Positions 18,915 through 30,094 of a DNA stretch of 64,000 nucleotides are shown here, one piece after another. Origin of the DNA: Kribbella caucasensis (GTDB taxonomy: Bacteria; Actinomycetota; Actinomycetes; Propionibacteriales; Kribbellaceae); the NCBI RefSeq assembly GCF_004361855.1, contig NZ_SNWQ01000005.1, positions 289,610 through 353,609 on the forward strand. Direction: 5' to 3'. Every line of letters begins with the position of its first letter. The first letter of the stretch is position 1. The position numbers and the translations under genes were made by a program. Under the pieces are notes generated by a model. It saw only the letters and a program-made list of their open reading frames with translations. It was not told the DNA's origin and searched no databases.

Positions 18915-19308
18915 TCCGCGCGGTGCACACCCGGCGGTCCCGCTCGTCGGTGATCACCACCTCGTACGACGTCGTCGTACGGCCCAGGTAGATCGGTGTG
19001 GCGACCCCGGTGACGAGGCCCTCGCGGACGGCCCGGTGATGGGTCGCGTTGATGTCGACGCCGACCGCGACCTTGTCGAGCGGGGCAGCGTGCAGGGCCG
19101 AGCCGATCGATCCGAGGCTCTCCGCGAGCACACAGGACGCCCCGCCGTGCAGCAGCCCGTACGGTTGGGTGTTGCCCTTGACCGGCATGGTCGCGACGAC
19201 CCGCTCCGGGGCGGCCTCGGTGACGGCGATGCCCATCAGGCTCAGCAGGGTGCCCTCCATGCCCATGCCCGGCCCGAGGTCCATACTCTCGGCGCTCTGA
19301 TCACTCAC
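18877..19308 (-). CDS. PaaI-type hotdog thioesterase
   Basis: A 143-residue single hotdog domain protein, predicted acyl-CoA thioesterase. The helix-preceding signature NTQPYGLLHGGASCVLAESLGS (about residues 46-67) is that of the PaaI/YbdB group. INATHHRAVREG and ATPIYLGRTTTSYEV complete the fold. GTG 19308 has GGAG nearby upstream. It is divergent from polA, with 112 bases between. Confidence 0.85.
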   Translation of the reverse strand: MSDQSAESMDLGPGMGMEGTLLSLMGIAVTEAAPERVVATMPVKGNTQPYGLLHGGASCVLAESLGSIGSALHAAPLDKVAVGVDINATHHRAVREGLVTGVATPIYLGRTTTSYEVVITDERDRRVCTARITCQLIQAPPGS

Positions 19309-19420
19309 AGGGGGTCTCCTCGGGCTCGCACGTCGTGTCCAGACGCAGACTACGTCAGGCATCCCCGCCCCACCGATGCATTGTGACGGAACTGTCCATG
19401 GGACCCACTAGAGTCGGATC

Positions 19421-22156
<2,736 letters not shown>

Positions 22157-22307
22157 CACCCGCTTACCGCCCCGAAATCCACGACTCAACACCCATCGGC
22201 GCCGCGAGACCTCACCGACCCCGCAGTACGGTGACGAGTTGCCACATGGCGGCGAATTGTTGCCGTCTTGCGAGGGCGGGCCGAACGCCGGGGTGCGGCG
22301 GGTGTGG

Positions 22308-22781
22308 CTAGGTGGTCGCGTAGATGGGCGTGGGGGTGTTGGTCAGGGCGTTGGTGATGCAGGTTTGTTCGCGGGGGGATAGGCGCGGGTGGTCGGTCAG
22401 GGGGAACCAGGCGACTTCGAGGGACTCGTCGTCGTTGACTCGGGGTTCGCCGCGGAGCGGGTGGCAGCGGAAGCAGAGGTCCAGGTACTGGACCTGGTCG
22501 CCGTTGGGGTAGCTGGACGGTGGCAGGGCCTCGATGCTGACCAGGCGGTCGACGGCGGCCTCGACGGCGGTCTCCTCGTGGATCTCGCGGACGACGGCGA
22601 TCGCGGGTTGTTCGCCGGGTTCGAGGATGCCGGCCGGCAGGCTCCAGCGGCCGTCGTCGGCGCGGCGGACCAGGAGGATTCGCTCGGTGTCGTCGAGCAC
22701 CACCGCAGTTATTCCGGTCAGCCAGAGCAAGTCGTGACCGATCTTCTCGCGCAGCTCGAGGATGAACTTCGGGGTCGCCAT
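22308..22781 (-). CDS. Nudix hydrolase
   Basis: A 157-residue protein with a Nudix box at about residues 54-76 (GILEPGEQ then REIHEETAV). The usual Gly near the end of the box is Ala here, but the metal-binding Glu residues are kept. ATG 22781 is used; an in-frame GTG seven codons upstream is possible. Substrate unknown. It is divergent from the sugar transporter operon, with 193 bases between. Confidence 0.87.
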   Translation of the reverse strand: MATPKFILELREKIGHDLLWLTGITAVVLDDTERILLVRRADDGRWSLPAGILEPGEQPAIAVVREIHEETAVEAAVDRLVSIEALPPSSYPNGDQVQYLDLCFRCHPLRGEPRVNDDESLEVAWFPLTDHPRLSPREQTCITNALTNTPTPIYATT

Positions 22782-22974
22782 GCCGAAAACCCTATGCGAC
22801 ACCCCGATAACGTTGTCAGTTTGCCTCGCCGGACCCGTACAGCTCCGCGGCGGAGCGGTACGCGACCGGCCTGACAGGGTGCCAGTTTCCCTTCCGTTCC
22901 GACCTTACTTATGTCATCCTCACTGAAATTGCATGGATCCTATCGGATTTTGTCCCCGCCCCCAGGAGGAACCG

Positions 22975-24729
22975 ATGCGGAACAACGATGTCAATGCCAG
23001 GGCCGGACTGAGCCGTCGATCGCTGCTGAAGGGCACCCTCGGCGTGACAGCAGCGGCAGCCGGCGGTGGGTTGCTCGCCGGTTGCAGCGGATCCACGAGT
23101 GCGGAGACCGGCCCGTCGGCCGCCCCGGCTGCAGCCAAGGTGACGCTGGGCACGAAGACGGCCGGGGTGGTGTATCCGGACGGGTACGTCGGCCCAGTGG
23201 CCCGGGAACTGAAGCCGATCACGACCGAGAAGGTCACCTTCAAGATCGTGGTACCGCAGGACCTGACGGTCGGCGACTGGAAGACCAACGCGTTCACCAA
23301 GTGGCTGGAGCAGAAGACGGGAGTCCACATCGAGTGGAACCAGGTCGGCGGCACCGTCGACGACGTGATGACCAAGGTCAACGCGATGATCGCGGCCGGC
23401 GACATTCCGGACGCCTTCATGGGGATCGAGTTCACCCGGTCGCAGCTGTTCCTGTACGGCCAGCAGGGCCTGTTCACCGACGTCAACCAGTACATCGACG
23501 GCTATGCCCTCAACCTGCAGCAGGCGATGAAGGACTACCCGGACGCGCGCAAGCTGGTCCAGGCGCCGGACAAGAAGATCTACTCGTTCCCGCACGTCAA
23601 CGACTGCTACCACTGCCGGGCGAGTAACGGGCGCGCGTACCTCAACACCGACTGGATCAAGGAGGTCGGGCTGGACCTCCCGAAGACCACCGAGGAGTTC
23701 GCCGAGGTACTGCGCGCCTTCAAGAAGGCCGATCTCGGCGGCAACGGCCGGACCATCCCGTTCTGCGGCTACAAGGAAGCGCCGTTCGACACGTACCTGA
23801 TGAACTCTTTCCTCTACACCCCCGGTGATCCGTGGCTGGTCGTCAATGACGGCAAGGTCGACGTGACGTTCGACAAGGACGAGTGGCGCGAGGGGGTGAA
23901 GTACATCCACGGCCTGTACGCCGAAGGGCTGATCAACAAGGACGTGTTCACCGCCGACCAGGACCAGATGCTGCGCTACGGCAACTCGCCGGGCAAGCCA
24001 ATCGTCGGCGGCGCCCGGGCCACCTACTGGGGCGCGTTCCTCGACATCGACCAGAAGGATCCGAACGCCCGGTGGCGCAAGTATGTCGCGCTCCCGCCGC
24101 TGGAGGGGCCGAACAAGGTCCGGTACGCCGCCTGGAACTACCTCGGTGTCGGTGTCGGGGTGGCGAAGCTGGTGATCACCAAGAAGTGCGCCAAGCCCGA
24201 GCTGCTGGTCCAGTGGGCCGACGCGCAGCTGGAACTGGAAGCGATCTTGCGTGGCTACAGCGGCTCGAACTTCGCGTGGGCGAAGAAGGGTGAACTCGGG
24301 ATCAACGGCAAACAGGCCGTCTATGGGTACACGCAGACCGAGATCGCCGAGAAGAACGTCAACTGGTACCAGTTCAACCCGATGTACCGCTCGCAGGACT
24401 TCCGGCTGGCCGAGCGGGTCAACCCGAAGGACCTCACCTTCGAGAGCCCGCTCTACCAGCAGACAGCGGACAGCTACTTCCCGCACAAGCAGCCGCAGGA
24501 GATGCAGTTCCCGCCGGTCACCCTGGACCAGGACCAGGCCGCGCAGGAGGCCGAGCTGAAGACGAACCTGACCAGCGAGGTCAACCTGTCGTTCTCCAAG
24601 TTCGTCACCGGCCAGCTCGACCCGAACGACGACGCCGCCTGGAACGACTACAAGGACCGGGTCGAGAAGATCGGTGTGAAGACCTATCTGGACCTCGAGC
24701 AGGCTGCCTACGAGACCTACAACTCATGA
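22975..24729 (+). CDS. Sugar ABC transporter substrate-binding lipoprotein (LplA type)
   Basis: A 584-residue binding protein from ATG 22975, five bases after AGGAGG. The N-terminus has a twin-arginine motif (LSRRSLLKG) and a lipobox (LLAGC), so it is probably a Tat-exported lipoprotein. The fold is a large type-II carbohydrate-binding protein (KWLEQKTGVHIEW, IAAGDIPDAF, RAYLNTDWIKEVGLDLPKT). The length above 500 and the company of LplB- and YtcP-like permeases place it with the group that imports oligogalacturonides and other complex sugars. Its stop overlaps the next ATG. Confidence 0.88.
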   Translation: MRNNDVNARAGLSRRSLLKGTLGVTAAAAGGGLLAGCSGSTSAETGPSAAPAAAKVTLGTKTAGVVYPDGYVGPVARELKPITTEKVTFKIVVPQDLTVGDWKTNAFTKWLEQKTGVHIEWNQVGGTVDDVMTKVNAMIAAGDIPDAFMGIEFTRSQLFLYGQQGLFTDVNQYIDGYALNLQQAMKDYPDARKLVQAPDKKIYSFPHVNDCYHCRASNGRAYLNTDWIKEVGLDLPKTTEEFAEVLRAFKKADLGGNGRTIPFCGYKEAPFDTYLMNSFLYTPGDPWLVVNDGKVDVTFDKDEWREGVKYIHGLYAEGLINKDVFTADQDQMLRYGNSPGKPIVGGARATYWGAFLDIDQKDPNARWRKYVALPPLEGPNKVRYAAWNYLGVGVGVAKLVITKKCAKPELLVQWADAQLELEAILRGYSGSNFAWAKKGELGINGKQAVYGYTQTEIAEKNVNWYQFNPMYRSQDFRLAERVNPKDLTFESPLYQQTADSYFPHKQPQEMQFPPVTLDQDQAAQEAELKTNLTSEVNLSFSKFVTGQLDPNDDAAWNDYKDRVEKIGVKTYLDLEQAAYETYNS

Positions 24730-25664
24730 CCACCGCCGGCACCCTGCCGCCGGACGAGCAACGGCTGGCGGTCGGCTCACCGATCCAGGACACCCGCGGC
24801 GACAAGATCGCCCTGGCCTGTATCTACACCGCGCTCGGGCTCTTCTGCCTCGCGGTGCTCTATCCGCTGGTCTACGTCATCAGCGCCTCGGTCAGCAACA
24901 CGTCGAAGGTGTCGGCCGGCGAGGTGTGGTTGTGGCCGGTCGGCTTCACCCTGGACGCCTACAAGGCGATCTTCGACTACGACGCGATCGTCAGCAGCTT
25001 CGGCAACTCCGTGTACTACGCGGTGGCCGGAGCTGTCGTGGCCACGATTCTCACGCTGCTGGCGGCGTACCCGCTGTCGCGGAAGGGGTTGCCGGGCAAG
25101 GGCCTGATCATGGCGCTGTTCGTGTTCACGATGATGTTCAGCGGCGGCCTGATCCCGACGTACCTGGTCGTGGACCAGCTGGGGCTGCTGAACACGCGGT
25201 GGGCGATGATCCTGCCGACCGCGCTGGCGGTCTGGAACGTGATCATCACCCGGACCTACTTCATGGTGACGATCCCGGAGGAACTGGTCGAGGCCGGCAA
25301 GGTGGACGGCTGCAGCGACTTCGGTTTCTTCTGGCGGATCGTGCTGCCGCTGAGCAAACCGATCATCGCGGTCAACCTGCTGTTCTACGCGGTCGCGCAG
25401 TGGAACTCGTTCTTCAACGCGCTGATCTACCTGACCAACGAGCATCTGTTCCCGTTGCAGGTGGTGCTGCGGCAGATCCTGATCCAGAGCAGGGTCGATC
25501 CGTCCCAGATGCCCGACACCAGCAAGCTGGCGCAGCTGAAGGAGCTGCAGCAGCAGCTGAAGTACTCGCTGATCGTGATCGGCATGATTCCGCCGTTGCT
25601 GGTCTATCCCTTCGTGCAGAAGCACTTCGTCAAGGGAGCCATGATCGGCTCGCTGAAGGGGTGA
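24726..25664 (+). CDS. Carbohydrate ABC transporter permease (YtcP/LplC type)
   Basis: A 312-residue MalG-like permease with six membrane segments and the EAA loop EELVEAGKVDGCSDFGFFWRIVLPLSKP at about 185-212. The segment MMFSGGLIPTYLVV is characteristic of the YtcP/LplC subgroup. It overlaps the binding-protein gene by four bases, and the partner permease begins four bases after its stop. Confidence 0.93.
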   Translation: MTTAGTLPPDEQRLAVGSPIQDTRGDKIALACIYTALGLFCLAVLYPLVYVISASVSNTSKVSAGEVWLWPVGFTLDAYKAIFDYDAIVSSFGNSVYYAVAGAVVATILTLLAAYPLSRKGLPGKGLIMALFVFTMMFSGGLIPTYLVVDQLGLLNTRWAMILPTALAVWNVIITRTYFMVTIPEELVEAGKVDGCSDFGFFWRIVLPLSKPIIAVNLLFYAVAQWNSFFNALIYLTNEHLFPLQVVLRQILIQSRVDPSQMPDTSKLAQLKELQQQLKYSLIVIGMIPPLLVYPFVQKHFVKGAMIGSLKG

Positions 25665-25668
25665 CGAG

Positions 25669-26691
25669 ATGACCGCATCGACGGAAACCCGGGCCGGCGA
25701 TCGGCCGGCCACGCAGCCGCCGGCCGGGCGCCGGTCTCCCAACGGCCACCAGAAGGGCCGGGTCAAGGCGTCGAAACCCTCGGTCCGGCTCGGCCTCCGG
25801 ATGCGCCGGAACTGGCAGTTGTACGCGATGCTGGCGCTGCCGCTGATCTGGCTGGCGATCTTCGCCTACTGGCCGATGTACGGCGTCATCATCGCCTTCA
25901 AGGACTACAACGTGGTGTCCGGAATCTGGGGCAGCCCGTGGGCCGGGTTCAAGCACTTCGACCGGTTCATCGAGTCGTACCAGTTCTGGAAGCTGATCCG
26001 GAACACGGTCTATCTGCACGTGTACGAGCTGGTCGCGACCTTCCCGTTGCCGATCATCCTCGCGCTCTGCCTGAACACGATCCGGAAGAAGTGGTTCAGC
26101 CGGTCGGCCCAGCTGATCACCTACGCGCCGCACTTCATCTCCACGGTGGTCGTGGTGGGTCTGGTCGTCGTACTGACCAACCCGAACACCGGGGTGGCGA
26201 ACAAGTTCATCGGACTGTTCGGGTTCGGCCCGGTCGACATCATGGGTGACGCCGGGATGTTCCGGCACATCTATGTGTGGTCGGGTGCCTGGCAGACGAT
26301 GGGGTTCGCCGCGATCATCTACCTGGCCGCGCTGACCAGCGTGCCGCCGGAGTTGCACGAGGCGGCGATCGTGGACGGCGCGTCCCGGTTGCGGCGGATG
26401 TGGCACATCGACCTGCCGGCGATCGTGCCGGTCGCGGTGATCCTGCTGATCCTGAACATCGGCTCGATCCTGTCCGTCGGCTTCGAGAAGGTGCTGCTGA
26501 TGCAGAACAACCTGAACCTCGACACGGCCGAAGTGATCGATACCTACGTCTACAAGATCGGGCTGGCGTCGGCGGTTCCGCAGTTCAGCTATGCCACGGC
26601 GATCGGGTTGTTCCGCTCGGTCATCGGCCTGGTCCTGCTGGTCCTGGCCAACACTTTCGCCCGCAGATTCGCGAAGTCCAGCCTTTGGTGA
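25669..26691 (+). CDS. Carbohydrate ABC transporter permease (LplB type)
   Basis: A 340-residue MalF-like permease. After a basic cytoplasmic leader of about 45 residues, the segment LYAMLALPLIWLAIFAYWPM and the motif GVIIAFKDYN are typical of LplB. The EAA loop is ELHEAAIVDGASRLRRMWHIDLP. No ATPase gene follows, so the importer probably borrows a shared MsmK/MsmX-type ATPase encoded elsewhere. The 3' end, including the stop, is duplicated just downstream. Confidence 0.93.
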   Translation: MTASTETRAGDRPATQPPAGRRSPNGHQKGRVKASKPSVRLGLRMRRNWQLYAMLALPLIWLAIFAYWPMYGVIIAFKDYNVVSGIWGSPWAGFKHFDRFIESYQFWKLIRNTVYLHVYELVATFPLPIILALCLNTIRKKWFSRSAQLITYAPHFISTVVVVGLVVVLTNPNTGVANKFIGLFGFGPVDIMGDAGMFRHIYVWSGAWQTMGFAAIIYLAALTSVPPELHEAAIVDGASRLRRMWHIDLPAIVPVAVILLILNIGSILSVGFEKVLLMQNNLNLDTAEVIDTYVYKIGLASAVPQFSYATAIGLFRSVIGLVLLVLANTFARRFAKSSLW

Positions 26692-26713
26692 GACAGGCCA
26701 GCCTCTGGTGAGA
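26678..26713. repeat. Duplicated gene end with second stop, 20-bp period
   Basis: A 16-bp segment at 26678-26693 spanning the permease stop (TGA 26689-26691) recurs at 26698-26713 with one change, giving a second TGA 20 bases further on. Confidence 0.8.
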
Positions 26714-26714
26714 G

Positions 26715-27989
26715 CTACTCCGTGGCTGCGCCGTCAGGGACCGTCTGGCGGTGCAGCCCGGAGGCCAGGGCGGCAGAGAGGGCCAGTGCACAGGTGCTGG
26801 TCATGGCGACCAGGACCTTCACGCCGGTCATGCCGGTGGCGATGTCGGTACCGAGGATGATGAACGTGGCCACGGCCAGACTGACCAAGCCGACCCAGAT
26901 GAGCAGTGCGGCCCGCTTCTCCTGCTGCGCGATCGCGGCGTACACGACCAGCTGGAGTACGGCGTACGAGGAGCCCGCCAACGCGAACAGCCACGCGATC
27001 GGGCCGACCGGGGCGTAGTCCGAGCCGCCGACGATCTTGACGACCAGGTCCGGCAGGATCAGCGCGCCAAGAACGCAACAGATGCCGAGGGCACCGACAG
27101 CCTGGATCGCTCGCCGCAACCGCAGGGTGTCGCCCGGGTTCGTGGCGAGCGACGGGAAGACCACTACGATGACGAACTGCGGCAGGAAGAGGCACGCCTT
27201 CGCCACGATCACACCGGCCGCGTAGTACCCGCTGTGCTGCTCGTCGAGCAGACCACGGGCAAGCAGCACGTCCGCGTTCGCGATCACGAAGAACGCGAGC
27301 AGCGTGTGCGTCCCGTGCACCGTCTCCCGCAGTACCTCCTTCACCTGCTCCGGGGTGCCACCGGTCGAACCACGCAACAGGAATCCACCGAGCAGAGCCG
27401 GTACTGCCGCGCCGAGGGCGAGGCCGATCATCGCCGCGGTCAGGCTCTGGTGGACGAACAGCGCTCCACCGCCGAAGACCAGCCGCCCGATCCCGGTCGA
27501 GGTGTAGACGGCCGCCAGTTCGGTCCAGTTGTGACCGCCCTGCAGTACCCCGAGCTGCGACCCCATGATCGTCAGGCAGCCCAGCGTGGGCGCGACCAGC
27601 AGCGCCGCGACCAGGGAGTCGATGTGCAGCAGCCACATGAACAACGGCGTCAGCAGCAGGCTGAGGGCCGTCAGAGCGAGCGCCGCCCGGCGACCGGCCT
27701 TCAGCATGGAGTCGGCCAGTGCCGCCTCGCCCGGGCCGGTGTGGGTGGCGATCCGGCGGGCGCCGGAGGCCTGCAGACCGAGGGAGGCCACGTTCCCGAT
27801 CAGCAGCAGCCCGAGCAGCGCCGTGACGGCGCCGAACTGGGCCGGTACCAGCCGGTGCACCGCAATCAGGGTGAAACCGTAGGCGGCCACGTTCATGATG
27901 GCCATACCGACGGCCACCACGGTGGCACTGCGGAGGAAGGCCAGCTTCGGCGCCGCGGACTGCTGCTCGGGAGTGGTCTCTGAAGTCAT
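26715..27989 (-). CDS. Polysaccharide flippase-like membrane protein
   Basis: A 424-residue protein with about twelve membrane segments and the layout of the MATE/Wzx-like oligosaccharide exporter group. Features include FLRSATVVAVGMAIMNVAAYGFTLIAVHRLVPAQFGAVTALLG at the N-terminus and YYAAGVIVAKACLFLPQFVIVVVFPSLA in the middle. Such proteins flip lipid-linked glycans. Its divergent neighbour is a large membrane protein gene starting 73 bases away. The neighbourhood (GT4, AftD-like, acyltransferase) supports an envelope glycan role; the substrate is unknown. Confidence 0.8.
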   Translation of the reverse strand: MTSETTPEQQSAAPKLAFLRSATVVAVGMAIMNVAAYGFTLIAVHRLVPAQFGAVTALLGLLLIGNVASLGLQASGARRIATHTGPGEAALADSMLKAGRRAALALTALSLLLTPLFMWLLHIDSLVAALLVAPTLGCLTIMGSQLGVLQGGHNWTELAAVYTSTGIGRLVFGGGALFVHQSLTAAMIGLALGAAVPALLGGFLLRGSTGGTPEQVKEVLRETVHGTHTLLAFFVIANADVLLARGLLDEQHSGYYAAGVIVAKACLFLPQFVIVVVFPSLATNPGDTLRLRRAIQAVGALGICCVLGALILPDLVVKIVGGSDYAPVGPIAWLFALAGSSYAVLQLVVYAAIAQQEKRAALLIWVGLVSLAVATFIILGTDIATGMTGVKVLVAMTSTCALALSAALASGLHRQTVPDGAATE

Positions 27990-28061
27990 CCGGCTTCTGT
28001 TCTGCTGGTGGGTCGGTTCGGCAGGTAGGTTGCGCTGGAACAGTACTGCGAGGAGGCGGTC

Positions 28062-29828
28062 GTGGCGGGGGGAGCCAGCCAGGCGGGGCGTGACGGGGAG
28101 GGCGACCTGTCGCTGGAGCCTGCGCTGAGGCCGGTGGCGCGGGTGCTGCCGTGGGCCTGGCCCGTCCTGCTCACTGTGCTGATCACCGCTCCGCTGCTCG
28201 CTCCCGGCTTCGTGGTCGGCTACGACCTGGTGTTCGTGCCGGACCTCACGCTACGGCGTGATCTGTTCGGTGTCACAACTGCCTTACCGCGCGCAGTTCC
28301 CTCCGACGTGATCGTGGCGCTACTCGACGAGGTCACGGGCGGGCAGGTACTGAACAAATCGCTGCTCATAGCGGTGCCGTTACTGGCCGGCCTGGGCATG
28401 ACCGTGCTGTGGCGCGACCTGCGTCTCGGCGGGCCGCTCGCCGGCGCGGCAGCGATCACACTCTTCGTCTGGAACCCCTTCGTCGCCGAGCGGCTGAAGC
28501 TGGGCGCCTGGGCCCTCCTCCTCGGGTACGCCGCTCTGCCGTGGCTCGTCCGCTCGGCCCTGAAACTGCGCAACGGCGACGGATGGGTCGGGTTCCTGCT
28601 CGCCTCGGCAATGTGCGCGCTGTCCGCAGCGGGCGGAGTGGTCGGCCTACTGGTCGGCGCGCTGCTCCTGCTCTGGCCGAGGCACACCCGCAGTGCAGCC
28701 GAGCCGCAGCCCCGCAGGTGGCCCCTGCTCGGTGCAGTGGCCCTGAACCTGCCATGGATTGTCGCGGGCCTGGCGAGGACGTCCGCAGCTACCACTGACC
28801 CGGCCTCGGTCGCCGCCTTCGCAGCGCGGGACGAGGGCTACGGGGGAGTGCTGCCCACTCTGCTGACCCTCGGCGGCGTCTGGAACGCGTATGTCGTCCC
28901 CGGCAGCCGCGGCGATCTGGTGCCGCTGGTGTTCGCCTTCGTGATGCTGCTCGCGTCCGTGGTAGGCGCGGTGCTCTTGTGCCGACGGGACCGGGCTGCG
29001 ATGGCGCTGGTCGTGGCCGGTGTCCTCGTGCTCGGCATCGGGATGGCCGGTGTCGTCGCGGAAGGCGCATTCGCCTGGGTGGTCGAGGAGGTTCCCGGGG
29101 CCGGTCTGTTCCGAGACAGCCAGCGCTACCTCGGCCCGTTGGCGTTGCTCGAGGCCGTGGGGTTCGGCGCTGCCCTGGCCGCGCTGCTGCGGGTAGTACC
29201 GCTGAAGTGGTTGGTCGGGGCGACGGCTGCGCTGATGCCGATCGCTGCGCTGCCGCAGTTGGTCGGGAGTGGGCTCAAGGTGTCGGAGTACCCGGATGAC
29301 TGGGCGCAAGCGCGGGCTGTGCTGGCGGCGGATCCGCAGCCGGGGGAGTTCATCCCATGGCCGTTCGAGTCGTACCGCGTGCCGCTGTGGAACGGGCGAC
29401 GGCCAGTGCTCGACCCGATGCCGCGGTACTTCAGCCGGCCATCACTCGTCCCCGATGAGCTGATCGTCGGTGGGCATCGGCTGGCCGGGGAGGACCCGCG
29501 CGCGGCCGCGGTGGCGAACGCGCTCCGGACCGCGGTACGGACCGGCGCGGACCCCACTCCGGAGCTGCTGCGCCAAGGTGTCGGCTGGGTGGTCGTCGAC
29601 CGCGAGGCCGGGGGACCGCAGCCGCGGCAGCTCATCCCGCAGCTCACCGAGGAGTACAGCGGCCCGAGCGTGTCCGTCTACCGCATCGAGGGCACGCCCG
29701 CCGAGCAGCGCCTGCGACCGTGGTCCGTCGTCCTCGTGTACGCCGCGTGGGTGGTTGCGGCCGGCGTGCTGGTGACGGCCGTGGCCGGTGCCGCAAGCGG
29801 TCTGAGACGAGTCCGTTCCAGGCTCTAG
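28062..29828 (+). CDS. Large polytopic membrane protein, possible GT-C glycosyltransferase
   Basis: A 588-residue protein from GTG 28062. It has about twelve hydrophobic segments up to residue 385, then a soluble domain of roughly 170 residues (EFIPWPFESYRVPLWNG, then GVGWVVVDREAG) and one last membrane segment near the C-terminus. The acidic first loop (YDLVFVPD then LRRDLFG) and the RDSQRY element resemble GT-C enzymes, but I cannot name a family. Two TTA codons (28284 and 28380) are unusual at this GC content. It probably works with the flippase and the AftD-like protein nearby. Confidence 0.6.
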   Translation: MAGGASQAGRDGEGDLSLEPALRPVARVLPWAWPVLLTVLITAPLLAPGFVVGYDLVFVPDLTLRRDLFGVTTALPRAVPSDVIVALLDEVTGGQVLNKSLLIAVPLLAGLGMTVLWRDLRLGGPLAGAAAITLFVWNPFVAERLKLGAWALLLGYAALPWLVRSALKLRNGDGWVGFLLASAMCALSAAGGVVGLLVGALLLLWPRHTRSAAEPQPRRWPLLGAVALNLPWIVAGLARTSAATTDPASVAAFAARDEGYGGVLPTLLTLGGVWNAYVVPGSRGDLVPLVFAFVMLLASVVGAVLLCRRDRAAMALVVAGVLVLGIGMAGVVAEGAFAWVVEEVPGAGLFRDSQRYLGPLALLEAVGFGAALAALLRVVPLKWLVGATAALMPIAALPQLVGSGLKVSEYPDDWAQARAVLAADPQPGEFIPWPFESYRVPLWNGRRPVLDPMPRYFSRPSLVPDELIVGGHRLAGEDPRAAAVANALRTAVRTGADPTPELLRQGVGWVVVDREAGGPQPRQLIPQLTEEYSGPSVSVYRIEGTPAEQRLRPWSVVLVYAAWVVAAGVLVTAVAGAASGLRRVRSRL

Positions 29829-29884
29829 CGGAGTTACCGGCCCGTTGTTACTCTTCGGTTCACTTGTCGAGGAGGGGACGTTTC

Positions 29885-30052
29885 ATGGGAACACTGATCG
29901 GTGCGGCCATCGCCGTGCTGGCCGGGCTGGCCGTAGCCACCACCACTGTCGTCGGGGTGGTACAGACCGTGCAGGACGAACCGGCGCCGCCGGCCCCTGG
30001 TCAGATCAATGGCCAAGCGGACGTCCCGATCGTGAACTACGGCGATAAGTAA
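29885..30052 (+). CDS. DUF2613 small membrane protein
   Basis: A 55-residue protein from ATG 29885, with GAGGGG upstream. One membrane segment (about 3-26, GTLIGAAIAVLAGLAVATTTVVGVV) is followed by a Pro-rich hydrophilic tail. This matches the DUF2613 family of actinobacteria, often found near arabinofuranosyltransferase genes. Function unknown. A hairpin terminator follows. Confidence 0.8.
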   Translation: MGTLIGAAIAVLAGLAVATTTVVGVVQTVQDEPAPPAPGQINGQADVPIVNYGDK

Positions 30053-30058
30053 GCCCGT

Positions 30059-30084
30059 CCTGACCCCGGGGCGGTGGGGTCAGG
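30059..30084. terminator. Hairpin between DUF2613 and convergent glycosyltransferase
   Basis: A 9-bp perfect stem (30059-30067 with 30076-30084) with an 8-nt loop lies seven bases after the DUF2613 stop and just beyond the 3' end of the minus-strand gene. It could serve both genes. Confidence 0.65.
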
Positions 30085-30094
30085 AAACCGCGCT

